From Rhodoferax sp. TS-BS-61-7 (GTDB taxonomy: Bacteria; Pseudomonadota; Gammaproteobacteria; Burkholderiales; Burkholderiaceae_C), in the NCBI RefSeq assembly GCF_002943465.1, contig NZ_PTQY01000001.1:1116001-1180000 (forward strand): a stretch of 64,000 nt of DNA, in the 5' to 3' direction. The position numbers were made by a program, and so were the translations under genes. Shown piece after piece: positions 8,673-17,237 of this stretch (positions within the stretch are counted from its first letter, which is position 1; each line of letters opens with the position of its first letter). The notes under the pieces were generated by a model. The model was not told the origin of the DNA. It made no database searches and was given only the letters and a program-made list of their open reading frames with translations.

Positions 8673-10127
8673 GTGAACACCACCATGACGACTTCCCAGC
8701 ACAACAACCTCATCAACGGCGAATGGGTGGCCGCGGCCAGCTACGCGCCCAACCTCAACCCCTCCAACCTGGCCGATGTGATTGGCGAATACGCCCAGGC
8801 TGATGTGGCCCAGCTCAACACGGCTGTGGCCGCAGCCCAAAAAGCCTTCCCTGCCTGGTCTACTGGCGGCATCCAGGCGCGCGCCGATGCGTTGGACAAG
8901 ATTGGCAATGAAATCTTGGCCCGCAAGGAAGAGCTGGGCACCCTGCTGGCCCGTGAAGAAGGCAAAACCCGCAATGAGGGCATTGGCGAAGCCGCCCGTG
9001 CCGGCAACATCTTCAAGTTCTTCGCCGGCGAATGCCTGCGCCTGGCCGGTGAGACCCTGCCCTCGGTGCGCCCCGGCATTGGCGTGGAAGTCACGCGTGA
9101 ACCGCTGGGCGTGATCGGCCTGATCACCCCCTGGAACTTCCCCATCGCCATTCCGGCCTGGAAGATTGCACCGGCCCTGGCCTACGGCAACTGCGTGGTC
9201 TTGAAGCCCGCCGACCTGGTGCCCGGTTGCGCCTGGGCGCTGGCCGACATCATCCACCGCAGCGGCATTCCCGCCGGTGTGTTCAACCTGGTCATGGGCT
9301 CGGGCCGCGTGATTGGTGACGCCCTGGTCAACCACCCCGGCATCACGGCCATCAGCTTCACCGGCTCGGTGGGGGTGGGCCAGCGCATTGCCGCGGCCTG
9401 TGCCGGCCACATGAAGAAGGTGCAGCTGGAGATGGGTGGCAAGAACCCGCAAGTCGTGCTGGACGATGCCGACCTGGGCGTGGCGGTTGAGCTCAGCGTG
9501 CAAAGCGCGTTCTACTCCACGGGCCAACGCTGCACCGCGTCCAGCCGCCTCATCGTGACGGACAAGATCTACCCTGCTTTCATCGAAGCCATGCAAAAGC
9601 GCATGGCCGCCATCAAGGTGGGCGACGCGCTGGAAGCTGGTATCGATATCGGCCCGGTGTCTTCGCAGGCCCAGCTGGAGCAAGATTTGTCCTACGTGGA
9701 AATCGGCAAAGCCGAAGGCGCCACGCTGCTGACCGGCGGTGAGCGTCTGAGCCGTGGTACCGATGGTTTTTACATGGCGCCCGCCCTGCTGGTGGACAGC
9801 ACCGCCGCCATGCGCATCAACCGCGAAGAAATCTTTGGCCCCGTGGCTAGCGTGATCCGCGTGAAAGACTATGACGAAGCCCTGGCCGTAGCCAACGACA
9901 CACCGTTTGGCCTGTCCGCTGGCATTGCCACCACCTCGCTCAAGTACGCCACCCACTTCAAACGCCACAGCCAAGCCGGCATGGTGATGGTGAACCTGCC
10001 CACAGCAGGGGTGGACTACCACGTGCCGTTTGGTGGCCGCAAAGGCTCCAGCTACGGCTCGCGGGAGCAAGGCAAATACGCTGCCGAATTCTTCACCACG
10101 GTGAAGACGGCTTACACCCTGGCGTAA
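8673..10127 (+). CDS. Aldehyde dehydrogenase, probably alpha-ketoglutarate semialdehyde dehydrogenase
   Basis: A 484-residue NAD(P)-dependent aldehyde dehydrogenase with GTG start at 8673; an in-frame ATG at 8685 (MTTSQHNN) is an equally possible start. The oxyanion-hole Asn lies in TPWNFP (about 152-157), the general base is Glu253 (LEMGGKNP) and the nucleophile is Cys287 (TGQRCTAS). Placed after a keto-deoxyarabonate dehydratase, it would oxidise alpha-ketoglutarate semialdehyde to alpha-ketoglutarate and close the route to the TCA cycle. Family membership is certain; the substrate is inferred from position. Confidence 0.88.
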   Translation: MNTTMTTSQHNNLINGEWVAAASYAPNLNPSNLADVIGEYAQADVAQLNTAVAAAQKAFPAWSTGGIQARADALDKIGNEILARKEELGTLLAREEGKTRNEGIGEAARAGNIFKFFAGECLRLAGETLPSVRPGIGVEVTREPLGVIGLITPWNFPIAIPAWKIAPALAYGNCVVLKPADLVPGCAWALADIIHRSGIPAGVFNLVMGSGRVIGDALVNHPGITAISFTGSVGVGQRIAAACAGHMKKVQLEMGGKNPQVVLDDADLGVAVELSVQSAFYSTGQRCTASSRLIVTDKIYPAFIEAMQKRMAAIKVGDALEAGIDIGPVSSQAQLEQDLSYVEIGKAEGATLLTGGERLSRGTDGFYMAPALLVDSTAAMRINREEIFGPVASVIRVKDYDEALAVANDTPFGLSAGIATTSLKYATHFKRHSQAGMVMVNLPTAGVDYHVPFGGRKGSSYGSREQGKYAAEFFTTVKTAYTLA

Positions 10128-10145
10128 ACCTTCAAGGCCCCCACC

Positions 10146-11213
10146 ATGCGCACCCTTCGACGAATCTTTCTAGGTACTCTGTTGTTGGGCTCCATGCCCT
10201 GGGCCCTGGCACAAACCGCCAGCAAAGGTGGGGTGGGCCTTCTCATGCCCACCATTACCTCGCAGCGCTGGGTGGTGGACGGGCTGGCCATGGTGCGCGC
10301 CATGGACAAACTGGGCTATCGCCCAGATCTGAAGTACGCCGACGACAACGTGGCCACGCAGATCGCGCAGATCGAAGAGATGCTCAAGGCCAGCGACATG
10401 AAGGTGTTGGTGATTGGTGCCATTGACGGCAGCAAGCTGGCCCCGGTGCTGCAAAAAGCGGCCGAAAAAAAGATCAAGGTCATTGCCTATGACCGCCTGA
10501 TCCGCGACACCCCCCATGTGGACTACTACGCCACCTTCGACAACTTCCAGGTCGGCGTGCTGCAGGGTACCTACATCATCGAGCACCTGGGGTTGGACAA
10601 GGGCAAGGGGCCTTTCAACATCGAGCTGTTCGGTGGGTCGTCGGACGACAACAACGCTTTTTTCTTTTACGACGGCGCCATGTCGGTGCTCAAGCCCTAT
10701 ATCGACAAGGGCAAGCTCGTGGTGGGTTCGGGCCAGATGGGCATGGACAAGGTGGCCACGCAGCGCTGGAGCGGGTCGGTCGCACGTGCACGCTTGACCC
10801 AAATTCTCGACAAGTACTACAGCAAACAGCGCCTGGACGCCCTGCTCTCACCGTACGACGGCATCAGCATGGAGCTGCTGACAGCGATGAAAAAGGCGGG
10901 TTATGGCCAGGGTGGCCAGCCTCTACCGGTGGTCACCGGTCAGGATGCCGAAATGCCTACCGTGCGCTCCATCATCCGTGGGGAGCAGACATCCACCGTG
11001 TTCAAGGACAACCGGGAGCTGGCCCAGGTGGTCACCACCATGGTGGACGCCATTCTGTCGGGCAAAAACCCCGTCATCAACGACGAGAAGACCTACAACA
11101 ACGGGCAGAAAGTGGTGCCTGCATTCCTGCTCAAGCCGATGACCGTGGATGTGAACAACTGGCGCGCTGCACTGGTGGCCTCGGGCTACTACAAGGCCGA
11201 CCAGTTCCGCTGA
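10146..11213 (+). CDS. Second ChvE-like periplasmic sugar-binding protein (orphan)
   Basis: A 355-residue paralogue of the ChvE at 2665. It has its own signal peptide (cut near ALAQ, residue 23) and nearly the same ligand-pocket segments: [33 protein letters not shown] and VTGQDAE. It has no ATPase or permease next to it, so it probably uses GguAB with a different ligand or affinity. The N-terminal region diverges more than the core. It ends ten bases from the convergent AraC gene and closes the sugar operon. Confidence 0.88.
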   Translation: MRTLRRIFLGTLLLGSMPWALAQTASKGGVGLLMPTITSQRWVVDGLAMVRAMDKLGYRPDLKYADDNVATQIAQIEEMLKASDMKVLVIGAIDGSKLAPVLQKAAEKKIKVIAYDRLIRDTPHVDYYATFDNFQVGVLQGTYIIEHLGLDKGKGPFNIELFGGSSDDNNAFFFYDGAMSVLKPYIDKGKLVVGSGQMGMDKVATQRWSGSVARARLTQILDKYYSKQRLDALLSPYDGISMELLTAMKKAGYGQGGQPLPVVTGQDAEMPTVRSIIRGEQTSTVFKDNRELAQVVTTMVDAILSGKNPVINDEKTYNNGQKVVPAFLLKPMTVDVNNWRAALVASGYYKADQFR

Positions 11214-11223
11214 ACCAGCGCCG

Positions 11224-12204
11224 CTATTGCAGCGGTGGCGCGCAGCGTTTGTGGGTCTGTGAGGGCAGCTCGCCAAACATGGCCTGGTAGTCTTTGGCAA
11301 AGTGGCCAAAGTGCCAGAAACCCATATCGGTGGCCGCCTCGGTCACCGAGCTGGCAGTCTTGAGGGCCTGGCGCACCGCACCCAGGCGAATGGCGCGCAG
11401 ATAGGCCAGTGGGCTGATGCCCAGAATCCTGTGGAAAGCGTTTTGCAGCGTGCGTCGGCTCACCCCCAGCGCCATGCACAGTTCGCCCACCGTGGGGGCT
11501 TGCTGCAACTGCCCTTGCACCAGGGCGCGGGCCTGTTGCACCAGCTGCCAGTGCACATCGTGGGCCGTGTCGGCGGGGCTGCTGGCCAGGTTCAGCGCCG
11601 TGACCTTTTCCACCAGGGTGTCCACCATGCCGGCCCGCAGCGCGGGCAGTGAGAACATGGCGGGCGCTGTGTGGGCGGTTTCAAACAGCATCAGCATCAC
11701 TTGCCGCAGGCCTTCCAGCGCCTGCGGGTCGGTGGCCCGCAGACCTGCCTCATCGCGCGCCAGGGCGCCCTGGCCCCAAGGGTAGAGGGTATTGGCCAGC
11801 ACCGGGTCCAGTTCCAAGCCCATCATCACGTGGTCGCTGCCGGTACGGAACTCGAAGCCGGACTGCCCCGAAAACACATGCAGCGCATTGCGGTCCGACT
11901 GCACACCACAAAACACGCTGCTGCCGTCGCAGCGCAGAGGCACGCCCAGCGCCAGCACGCCGTTGTGCAACTGGCCGCTCTGGTACACGGTAGAGCCCAG
12001 GCCCTCCATGAACAGGCGCACCGGCCCCAGGTCCACGCGCTGGATGGCCCCGCGAAAACCGCCGCCCGAGAGCTGCAGGTAGGACTGGTTCCAGCCCGTC
12101 AGTGCCGCGGCTTGTTCATCCACATCGGCATAAATGGCCGACTCGAACCCCGCAGCCTGCACGCTTGTCGCCACGGGGATTGCCGAAATGGGATGTTGGG
12201 ACAT
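11224..12204 (-). CDS. AraC-family transcriptional regulator, EutR-like
   Basis: A 326-residue regulator (ATG at 12204; a TTG 18 bases upstream is possible). The C-terminal AraC helix-turn-helix pair spans about residues 220-320, with GFWHFGHFAKDYQAMFGELPS, a wording I recall from the ethanolamine regulator EutR. The N-terminal half would bind the effector. It is divergent from an ethanolamine-type permease with about 160 bases between, so local control of the amine cluster is likely. EutR of enterobacteria responds to ethanolamine plus cobalamin; whether cobalamin matters here is doubtful, because no B12-dependent lyase is present. Confidence 0.8.
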   Translation of the reverse strand: MSQHPISAIPVATSVQAAGFESAIYADVDEQAAALTGWNQSYLQLSGGGFRGAIQRVDLGPVRLFMEGLGSTVYQSGQLHNGVLALGVPLRCDGSSVFCGVQSDRNALHVFSGQSGFEFRTGSDHVMMGLELDPVLANTLYPWGQGALARDEAGLRATDPQALEGLRQVMLMLFETAHTAPAMFSLPALRAGMVDTLVEKVTALNLASSPADTAHDVHWQLVQQARALVQGQLQQAPTVGELCMALGVSRRTLQNAFHRILGISPLAYLRAIRLGAVRQALKTASSVTEAATDMGFWHFGHFAKDYQAMFGELPSQTHKRCAPPLQ

Positions 12205-12362
12205 AAGCCAAAGATTCTGCAAAAAACATGCCGGGGCGCTTCTAGGTGTTTACACCCGGCCATGTTGCATCCAGTGCCCCTGCCGATACGGGATAGCCCG
12301 CACAGCCTGCGCTCTCCACAATGAACCAGCCTTTTTTGTCCAACCCAGTCAAGGAGTCGTTC

Positions 12363-13841
12363 ATGTCAGAGCATTCGGGTGTCCAGTACACCAAAGTTGA
12401 CCATAGCTATTTCGAAAAACGCGGGCTGCGTCGCTACGCCGGTGTCTGGTCGCTTTGGGCCCTGGGGGTGGGGGCGGTGATCTCGGGCCACTTCTCGGGC
12501 TGGAATCTGGGGCTGGCCAATGGCTGGGGCAGCATGCTGTTTGCCACCATCATTATTGCCATCATGTATTTGGGGCTGACCTTCTCGCTGGCCGAGATGT
12601 CACCCGCCTTGCCGCACACCGGTGGTGCCTATTCGTTTGCCCGCACTGCCATGGGGCCTTGGGGCGGCTTCCTCACGGGTCTGTCGGAAAACGTCGAGTA
12701 CGTCATCACCCCCGCCGTCATCGTGTATTTCATCAGCAGCTATATGGGTGGCATCTTCGGCACGCCCGTCGAGTACCTGCCGCTCTGGTGGATAGGTTTC
12801 TACATCTTTTTTGTGGGACTCAACATCGTGGGCGTGGAGTTGTCCTTCAAGGTCACCCTCGTCATCACACTGCTGGCCCTGGCCTGCTTGGCCGTCTTTT
12901 GGGTGAGCGCACTGCCCAACATCGACTTCAGCCGTTGGGCCATGAACGTGGGCGAGGGCGGCGTTTTGCTGGAGAACGGCAACGGCCCCCTGCTGCCCCT
13001 GGGCATCACGGGTGTGCTGGCTGCCATGCCGTTTGCCGTGTGGCTGTTTCTGGCGATTGAGCAACTGCCGCTGGCTGCCGAAGAGTCAGTGGACCCCAAG
13101 CGCGACATGCCCCGCGGCATTCTGGCCGGCATCTTCACGCTGATCTTCTCGGCCTTTATGGTGCTGTGGCTCAACCCCTCGATTGCCGGCATCGGTGCCC
13201 ACACGCTGGCCAAGTCGGGCGAACCCCTGCTGGACGGCTTCAAGGCCATCTACGGTGATGGCATTGCCAAGGTGCTGGCCCTGGTGGCGGTGCTGGGCCT
13301 GATTGCCAGCTTCCACACCATCATCTTTGCCAAGGGCCGCCAGATCTATTCGCTGAGCCGCGCCGGTTATTTCCCCTCGGTGCTGTCCATCACCCATGGC
13401 AGCCGCAAGACACCCCACCTCGCCATGATCCTGGGCTCGGTGGTGGCCTTGGCCGTGATGTTTGTGTTGTGGTTCAGCCTGGGCTCGGACAAGGGCGCCG
13501 CCGTCATTGGTGGCACGCTGCTCAACATGGCGGTGTTTGGCGCCATGTTCTCTTACATCATGCAGGCGCTGTCCTTTATCCTGTTGCGCAAGAACATGCC
13601 CAACATCCCCCGTCCCTACCGCAGCCCCCTGGGTGTGGTGGGTGCTGCGCTCACCGTGGTGATTGCGGTGGTCACGCTGTACTTCCAGCTCAGCGACCCG
13701 CTCTACCGTGACGGCGTGATGTGGGTGGCGGTGTGGTTTGCCGCCGGTATCGCCTACTTTGCCTTGGTGGGGCGCAAGCGCCTGATCCTCTCGCCCGAAG
13801 AAGAGTTCGCCATGGAAATGGCCGAAAAAACACGCGTTTAA
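12363..13841 (+). CDS. APC-family permease, ethanolamine permease-like
   Basis: A 492-residue amino acid-polyamine-organocation family transporter with about 12 hydrophobic spans. The start MSEHSGVQYTKVDHSYFEKRGLRRYAGVW (read in parts: MSEHSG, DHSYFEKRGL, RYAGVWSLW) is like Eat ethanolamine permeases. ATG 12363 has AAGGAGTCG just upstream; an earlier in-frame start at 12321 is less likely. It heads an apparent operon with the glutamine-synthetase-like gene 17 bases downstream. Ethanolamine import is the best reading, but other short amines are possible. Confidence 0.82.
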   Translation: MSEHSGVQYTKVDHSYFEKRGLRRYAGVWSLWALGVGAVISGHFSGWNLGLANGWGSMLFATIIIAIMYLGLTFSLAEMSPALPHTGGAYSFARTAMGPWGGFLTGLSENVEYVITPAVIVYFISSYMGGIFGTPVEYLPLWWIGFYIFFVGLNIVGVELSFKVTLVITLLALACLAVFWVSALPNIDFSRWAMNVGEGGVLLENGNGPLLPLGITGVLAAMPFAVWLFLAIEQLPLAAEESVDPKRDMPRGILAGIFTLIFSAFMVLWLNPSIAGIGAHTLAKSGEPLLDGFKAIYGDGIAKVLALVAVLGLIASFHTIIFAKGRQIYSLSRAGYFPSVLSITHGSRKTPHLAMILGSVVALAVMFVLWFSLGSDKGAAVIGGTLLNMAVFGAMFSYIMQALSFILLRKNMPNIPRPYRSPLGVVGAALTVVIAVVTLYFQLSDPLYRDGVMWVAVWFAAGIAYFALVGRKRLILSPEEEFAMEMAEKTRV

Positions 13842-13858
13842 ACCCACCGGAGACCTCT

Positions 13859-15268
13859 ATGGCGACACGCAAGCCTTCTGCCAGTACTGCACGGGCCAAG
13901 CCAGCCGCGACCCACGCGGCCTTGGCCGCAGTGCAGAAATCCGGCGCCCCCAAAGTCAAGGTGGCGGTGACCGACATCGATGGCGTACTGCGTGGCAAGT
14001 ACCTGCACCGGGACAAGTTCCTCGGTGCCGCCGAGCCCTACCCGGCGGGGGGCTTCGGCTTCTGCGACGTGGTGATGGGCTGGGACATGATGGACACCTG
14101 CTACGACAACACCACGGTCACTGGCTGGCAGCATGGGTTTCCAGATGCCCTGGCGCGGCTGGACCTGAACACGGCGCGTCATGTGCCCTGGGACGACGGT
14201 GTGCCGTTTTTCCTGGGTGAGTTTGTCAACGCCGACGGCACACCGCACCCGCTGTGCCCGCGCCAGACCCTGAAGCGCGTACTGAAGCGTGCCGAAAAGA
14301 TGGGCTTGCAGGTCATGACCGGCATGGAGTTCGAGTGGTACAACTTTTTGGAAACCCCGCAAAGCTGGGCCGACAAAAAAGGCGTGGGCGCCACGCCGCT
14401 CACGCCCGGCATGTTTGGCTACTCGCTGTTGCGGGCCAACCAGAACCGCCACTTCTTCAACGCCATCATGGACGACATGCTGGCCTTCAAGGTGCCGATT
14501 GAAGGCCTGCACACCGAGACCGGCCCCGGCGTGTTCGAAGTCGCCATCGGGTTCTCAGAAGCGCTGGAGCAGGCCGACCGCGCCGTGTTGTTCAAGACCG
14601 GCGCCAAGGAAATCGGCGCACGTTTTGGCATCATGCCCAGCTTCATGGCCAAGCCGCACCAGCCCCTGCCCGGCTGCAGTGGCCATATCCACCAAAGCCT
14701 GAGCGATGGCAAGAACAACCTGTTCTATGACGCCAAATCGCCGCGCAAGATGAGCAAGCTGTTCGAGAGTTACCTGGCCGGGCAGGTCAATTGCCTGATG
14801 GAGTTTGGCCCCCTGATCTGGCCCACCATCAACAGCTACAAACGCCTGGTCGACGGCTTCTGGGCCCCGGTCAAGCCGACCTGGGGCATGGACAACCGCA
14901 CGGCCAGCTTCCGCGTCATTGCGGGCAGTCCCAAAGCCACACGCTTGGAGACACGCTGCCCTGGTGCCGACGTCAATCCTTACTTGGCCATGGCTGCCGT
15001 CATTGCGGCGGGCCTGGACGGTGTGGAGAAAGGCCTCAAGCTCACCACCCCGCCCATCACCGGCACCAACGGTGGGGCCGAGCACATTCCCCGTGCGCCG
15101 CGCACCCTGATCGAGACCACCCGCAACTTCAAGGAATCGGCCGTGGCACGCGACTGGCTGGGCGACACCTTTGTCGACCACTTTGCCGCCACCCGCGAAT
15201 GGGAGTGGCGCCAGTGGCTGGACGCCGTGACCGACTGGGAAATGAAACGTTACTTCGAAATCATCTAG
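13859..15268 (+). CDS. Glutamine-synthetase-family gamma-glutamyl-amine ligase
   Basis: A 469-residue type I glutamine-synthetase-like enzyme. Catalytic features seen are MEFEWYNF (glutamate/metal site), TETGPGVFEVAI, GCSGHIHQSL (ATP/metal) and WGMDNRTASFR. The usual GSI regulatory tail is absent. Enzymes of this type (PuuA, IpuC, GlnA3, GlnA4) ligate glutamate to amines using ATP rather than assimilating ammonium. Between an ethanolamine-type permease and oxidising enzymes it most likely makes gamma-glutamylethanolamide; putrescine or another amine is the alternative. Start ATG 13859 follows CCGGAGACC. Confidence 0.85.
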   Translation: MATRKPSASTARAKPAATHAALAAVQKSGAPKVKVAVTDIDGVLRGKYLHRDKFLGAAEPYPAGGFGFCDVVMGWDMMDTCYDNTTVTGWQHGFPDALARLDLNTARHVPWDDGVPFFLGEFVNADGTPHPLCPRQTLKRVLKRAEKMGLQVMTGMEFEWYNFLETPQSWADKKGVGATPLTPGMFGYSLLRANQNRHFFNAIMDDMLAFKVPIEGLHTETGPGVFEVAIGFSEALEQADRAVLFKTGAKEIGARFGIMPSFMAKPHQPLPGCSGHIHQSLSDGKNNLFYDAKSPRKMSKLFESYLAGQVNCLMEFGPLIWPTINSYKRLVDGFWAPVKPTWGMDNRTASFRVIAGSPKATRLETRCPGADVNPYLAMAAVIAAGLDGVEKGLKLTTPPITGTNGGAEHIPRAPRTLIETTRNFKESAVARDWLGDTFVDHFAATREWEWRQWLDAVTDWEMKRYFEII

Positions 15269-15277
15269 AGACCCACC

Positions 15278-16411
15278 ATGAGCATCACTTCTTTTTCATT
15301 CCCCACGCCCATCAAGTTTGGCGCCGGCGCGCGCAAGCTGGTGGCCCAGCACTTGAAGGATCTGGGCCTCAAGCGCCCCCTCATCGTGACCGACAAGGCC
15401 CTGGGCGCGTTGCCCGTGCTGGCCGAGTTTCAGACCCACCTGGCAGGGCTGGACGTGGCCGTGTTTTCGGGCGTGTTTGGCAACCCCACCTGCAGCCAGG
15501 TGATGGACGGTGCGGCGGCTTACAAGGCGCACCGGGCTGACTGCGTGATTGGTTTTGGCGGCGGCGCCGCGCTGGATGTGGCCAAGGTCGTGGGCTTGGC
15601 CGCCACGCACGACGGCGACATTCTGGAGTACGTGTGGGACCACCCGCAGGTGCGCTCCATCGTCAACGAGCTGCCCTACTTTGTGGCCCTGCCCACCACC
15701 TCGGGCACGGGCTCGGAAGTGGGCCGCTCCAGCGTGGTGAGTGAGAACGACACGCACCTGAAGCGCGTGGTCTTCAGCCCCAAGATTTTGGCCAAAACCG
15801 TGTTTGCCGACCCCGAGCTCACGCTGGGCCTGCCGCCCCATGTGACGGCCGCCACCGGTATGGACGCCTTGACCCACAACATCGAGAGTTATCTCTCCCC
15901 CGCTTACCACCCGCTGTGCGACGGCATTGCGCTAGAGGGCACACGCATTGCCGCAGCGGCCTTGGTCACCGCGGTCAAAGACCCCGGCAACCTGCCTGCG
16001 CGCTCCGACATGATGATGTCGTCCATAATGGGCGCCATTGCTTTCCAGAAAGACCTGGGCGCCGTGCACTCCTGTGCCCACGCGCTGGGCGCCGTGTGCG
16101 ACTTGCACCACGGCCTGGCCAACGCGCTAATGATTGACACCGTGATGGCCTGGAACCAGCAGGCCGTGCCCGCCAAATTTGACGAGCTGGCCCATGTGTG
16201 TGGTGTGACCGGCGGTGGCCAGGCGTTTGTGGCCTGGCTCAAGGCCCTCAAGGCCAGCGTGGGCATCACCGGTGGCCTGGCCAGCCACGGCGTCAAACCC
16301 GAGCATCTGGCGCGCCTGGTGGAGGTGGCCACGGCCGACATCTGCCACCAGACCAACCCGCACCCCTGCACCGCCGCCGACTTCGAGCGCCTGTTCAAGG
16401 CCGCCATGTGA
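15278..16411 (+). CDS. Iron-containing (group III) alcohol dehydrogenase
   Basis: A 377-residue dehydroquinate-synthase-like alcohol dehydrogenase. NAD-binding GFGGGAALDVAK is at about 92-103, and the metal-site stretches GMDALTHNIE and CAHALGAVCDLHHGLANA carry the expected Asp and His ligands. In the operon it sits between the gamma-glutamyl ligase and the hydrolase. The proposed job is oxidation of the alcohol of gamma-glutamylethanolamide to the aldehyde. Its stop shares one base with the next start (TGATG at 16409-16413), so translation is coupled. Confidence 0.88.
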   Translation: MSITSFSFPTPIKFGAGARKLVAQHLKDLGLKRPLIVTDKALGALPVLAEFQTHLAGLDVAVFSGVFGNPTCSQVMDGAAAYKAHRADCVIGFGGGAALDVAKVVGLAATHDGDILEYVWDHPQVRSIVNELPYFVALPTTSGTGSEVGRSSVVSENDTHLKRVVFSPKILAKTVFADPELTLGLPPHVTAATGMDALTHNIESYLSPAYHPLCDGIALEGTRIAAAALVTAVKDPGNLPARSDMMMSSIMGAIAFQKDLGAVHSCAHALGAVCDLHHGLANALMIDTVMAWNQQAVPAKFDELAHVCGVTGGGQAFVAWLKALKASVGITGGLASHGVKPEHLARLVEVATADICHQTNPHPCTAADFERLFKAAM

Positions 16412-17223
16412 TGCACGCCGCCGGGGAACGCCTCAAGATTGCCGTGAGTGCATGTTTTATGCACCCGGACCCGGCGCGCGCCGCGTTTGCCAAGAAGACG
16501 CTCAACTACGTGGAGCTGTCGGTGCCGCACTGGCTCATGTCCGGCGGAGCGCTGCCGGTCATGGTGCCGTCGGTGGAGGGTGACACCGCACGCGGCGGCA
16601 TCACGCTGGACGACTACGCGCAGTGGCTCGATGGCCTGGTGCTGCATGGCGGTGCCGACCTGTGGCCCGGCAGTTATGGCGAGGCACCCATAGACGCGCG
16701 CTGGCAGGGCGACAAAGTGCGCGATGCGTACGAGATGGCGCTGGTGAAGGTCTTTGTGGCGGCGGGCAAGCCGGTGTTCGGCATCTGCCGCGGCCTGCAG
16801 CTCATCAACGCCACCTTTGGCGGCACGCTGGTGCAAGACATTCCCACCCAGCGCCCCGATGCCTTGCAGCACCGCGACGCCGAACGTTACGACCGGAACT
16901 TCCACCAACTGGAGTTAGTGCCAAAAACACGCCTTAGCGCGCTTCTGGATTGCGCAAGCAGCTATAAAATTAATAGCGTTCACCACCAGTGCATCAAAGA
17001 CCTGGCGCCCGGCTTTGAAGTGGAAGCGCGTTGCCCGGACGACGGCACCATCGAGGCCATCCGCGCCACCGGCCCCGACTGGATTGCCGCGGTGCAGTGG
17101 CACCCCGAATTTCACAAAGCCGAGCACGGCACGCTGGACGACACCCCGCTGCTGCACGATTTTTTGGCCCAGGCGCACGCAGTGCGTGCGGCGGCCCACC
17201 ACACCCTTTCCCCTGAACTCTGA
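16411..17223 (+). CDS. Class I glutamine amidotransferase-like gamma-glutamyl hydrolase (PuuD-like, peptidase C26)
   Basis: A 270-residue hydrolase. The nucleophile is Cys126 (GICRGLQ) and the His231/Glu233 pair is in QWHPEFH, completing the catalytic triad. PuuD enzymes remove glutamate from gamma-glutamyl amino acids; here the product would be glycine if the substrate is gamma-glutamylglycine. Residues about 174-189 (read SALLDCASSYKINS) are encoded by an inverted copy of the dispersed repeat, so this segment is an insertion relative to the family. ATG 16411 overlaps the previous stop. Confidence 0.85.
   Translation: MHAAGERLKIAVSACFMHPDPARAAFAKKTLNYVELSVPHWLMSGGALPVMVPSVEGDTARGGITLDDYAQWLDGLVLHGGADLWPGSYGEAPIDARWQGDKVRDAYEMALVKVFVAAGKPVFGICRGLQLINATFGGTLVQDIPTQRPDALQHRDAERYDRNFHQLELVPKTRLSALLDCASSYKINSVHHQCIKDLAPGFEVEARCPDDGTIEAIRATGPDWIAAVQWHPEFHKAEHGTLDDTPLLHDFLAQAHAVRAAAHHTLSPEL
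16927..16978 (-). repeat. Dispersed repeat copy 1, inside the gamma-glutamyl hydrolase gene
   Basis: Read on the minus strand: GCTAT, seven bases, ATAGCTGCTTGCGCA, then a spacer and GCGCTAAGGC. The element lies fully inside the coding sequence in inverse orientation and contributes CASSYKINS in frame, without a stop. Confidence 0.75.
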
Positions 17224-17237
17224 ACTTTGAGCACCCC

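Noticed and set aside
13859-15268. Housekeeping glutamine synthetase glnA
   Set aside because: It lies in a catabolic operon with oxidoreductases and a PuuD-like hydrolase and lacks the usual GlnA context (glnB/ntrBC) and adenylylation-loop wording I would expect.
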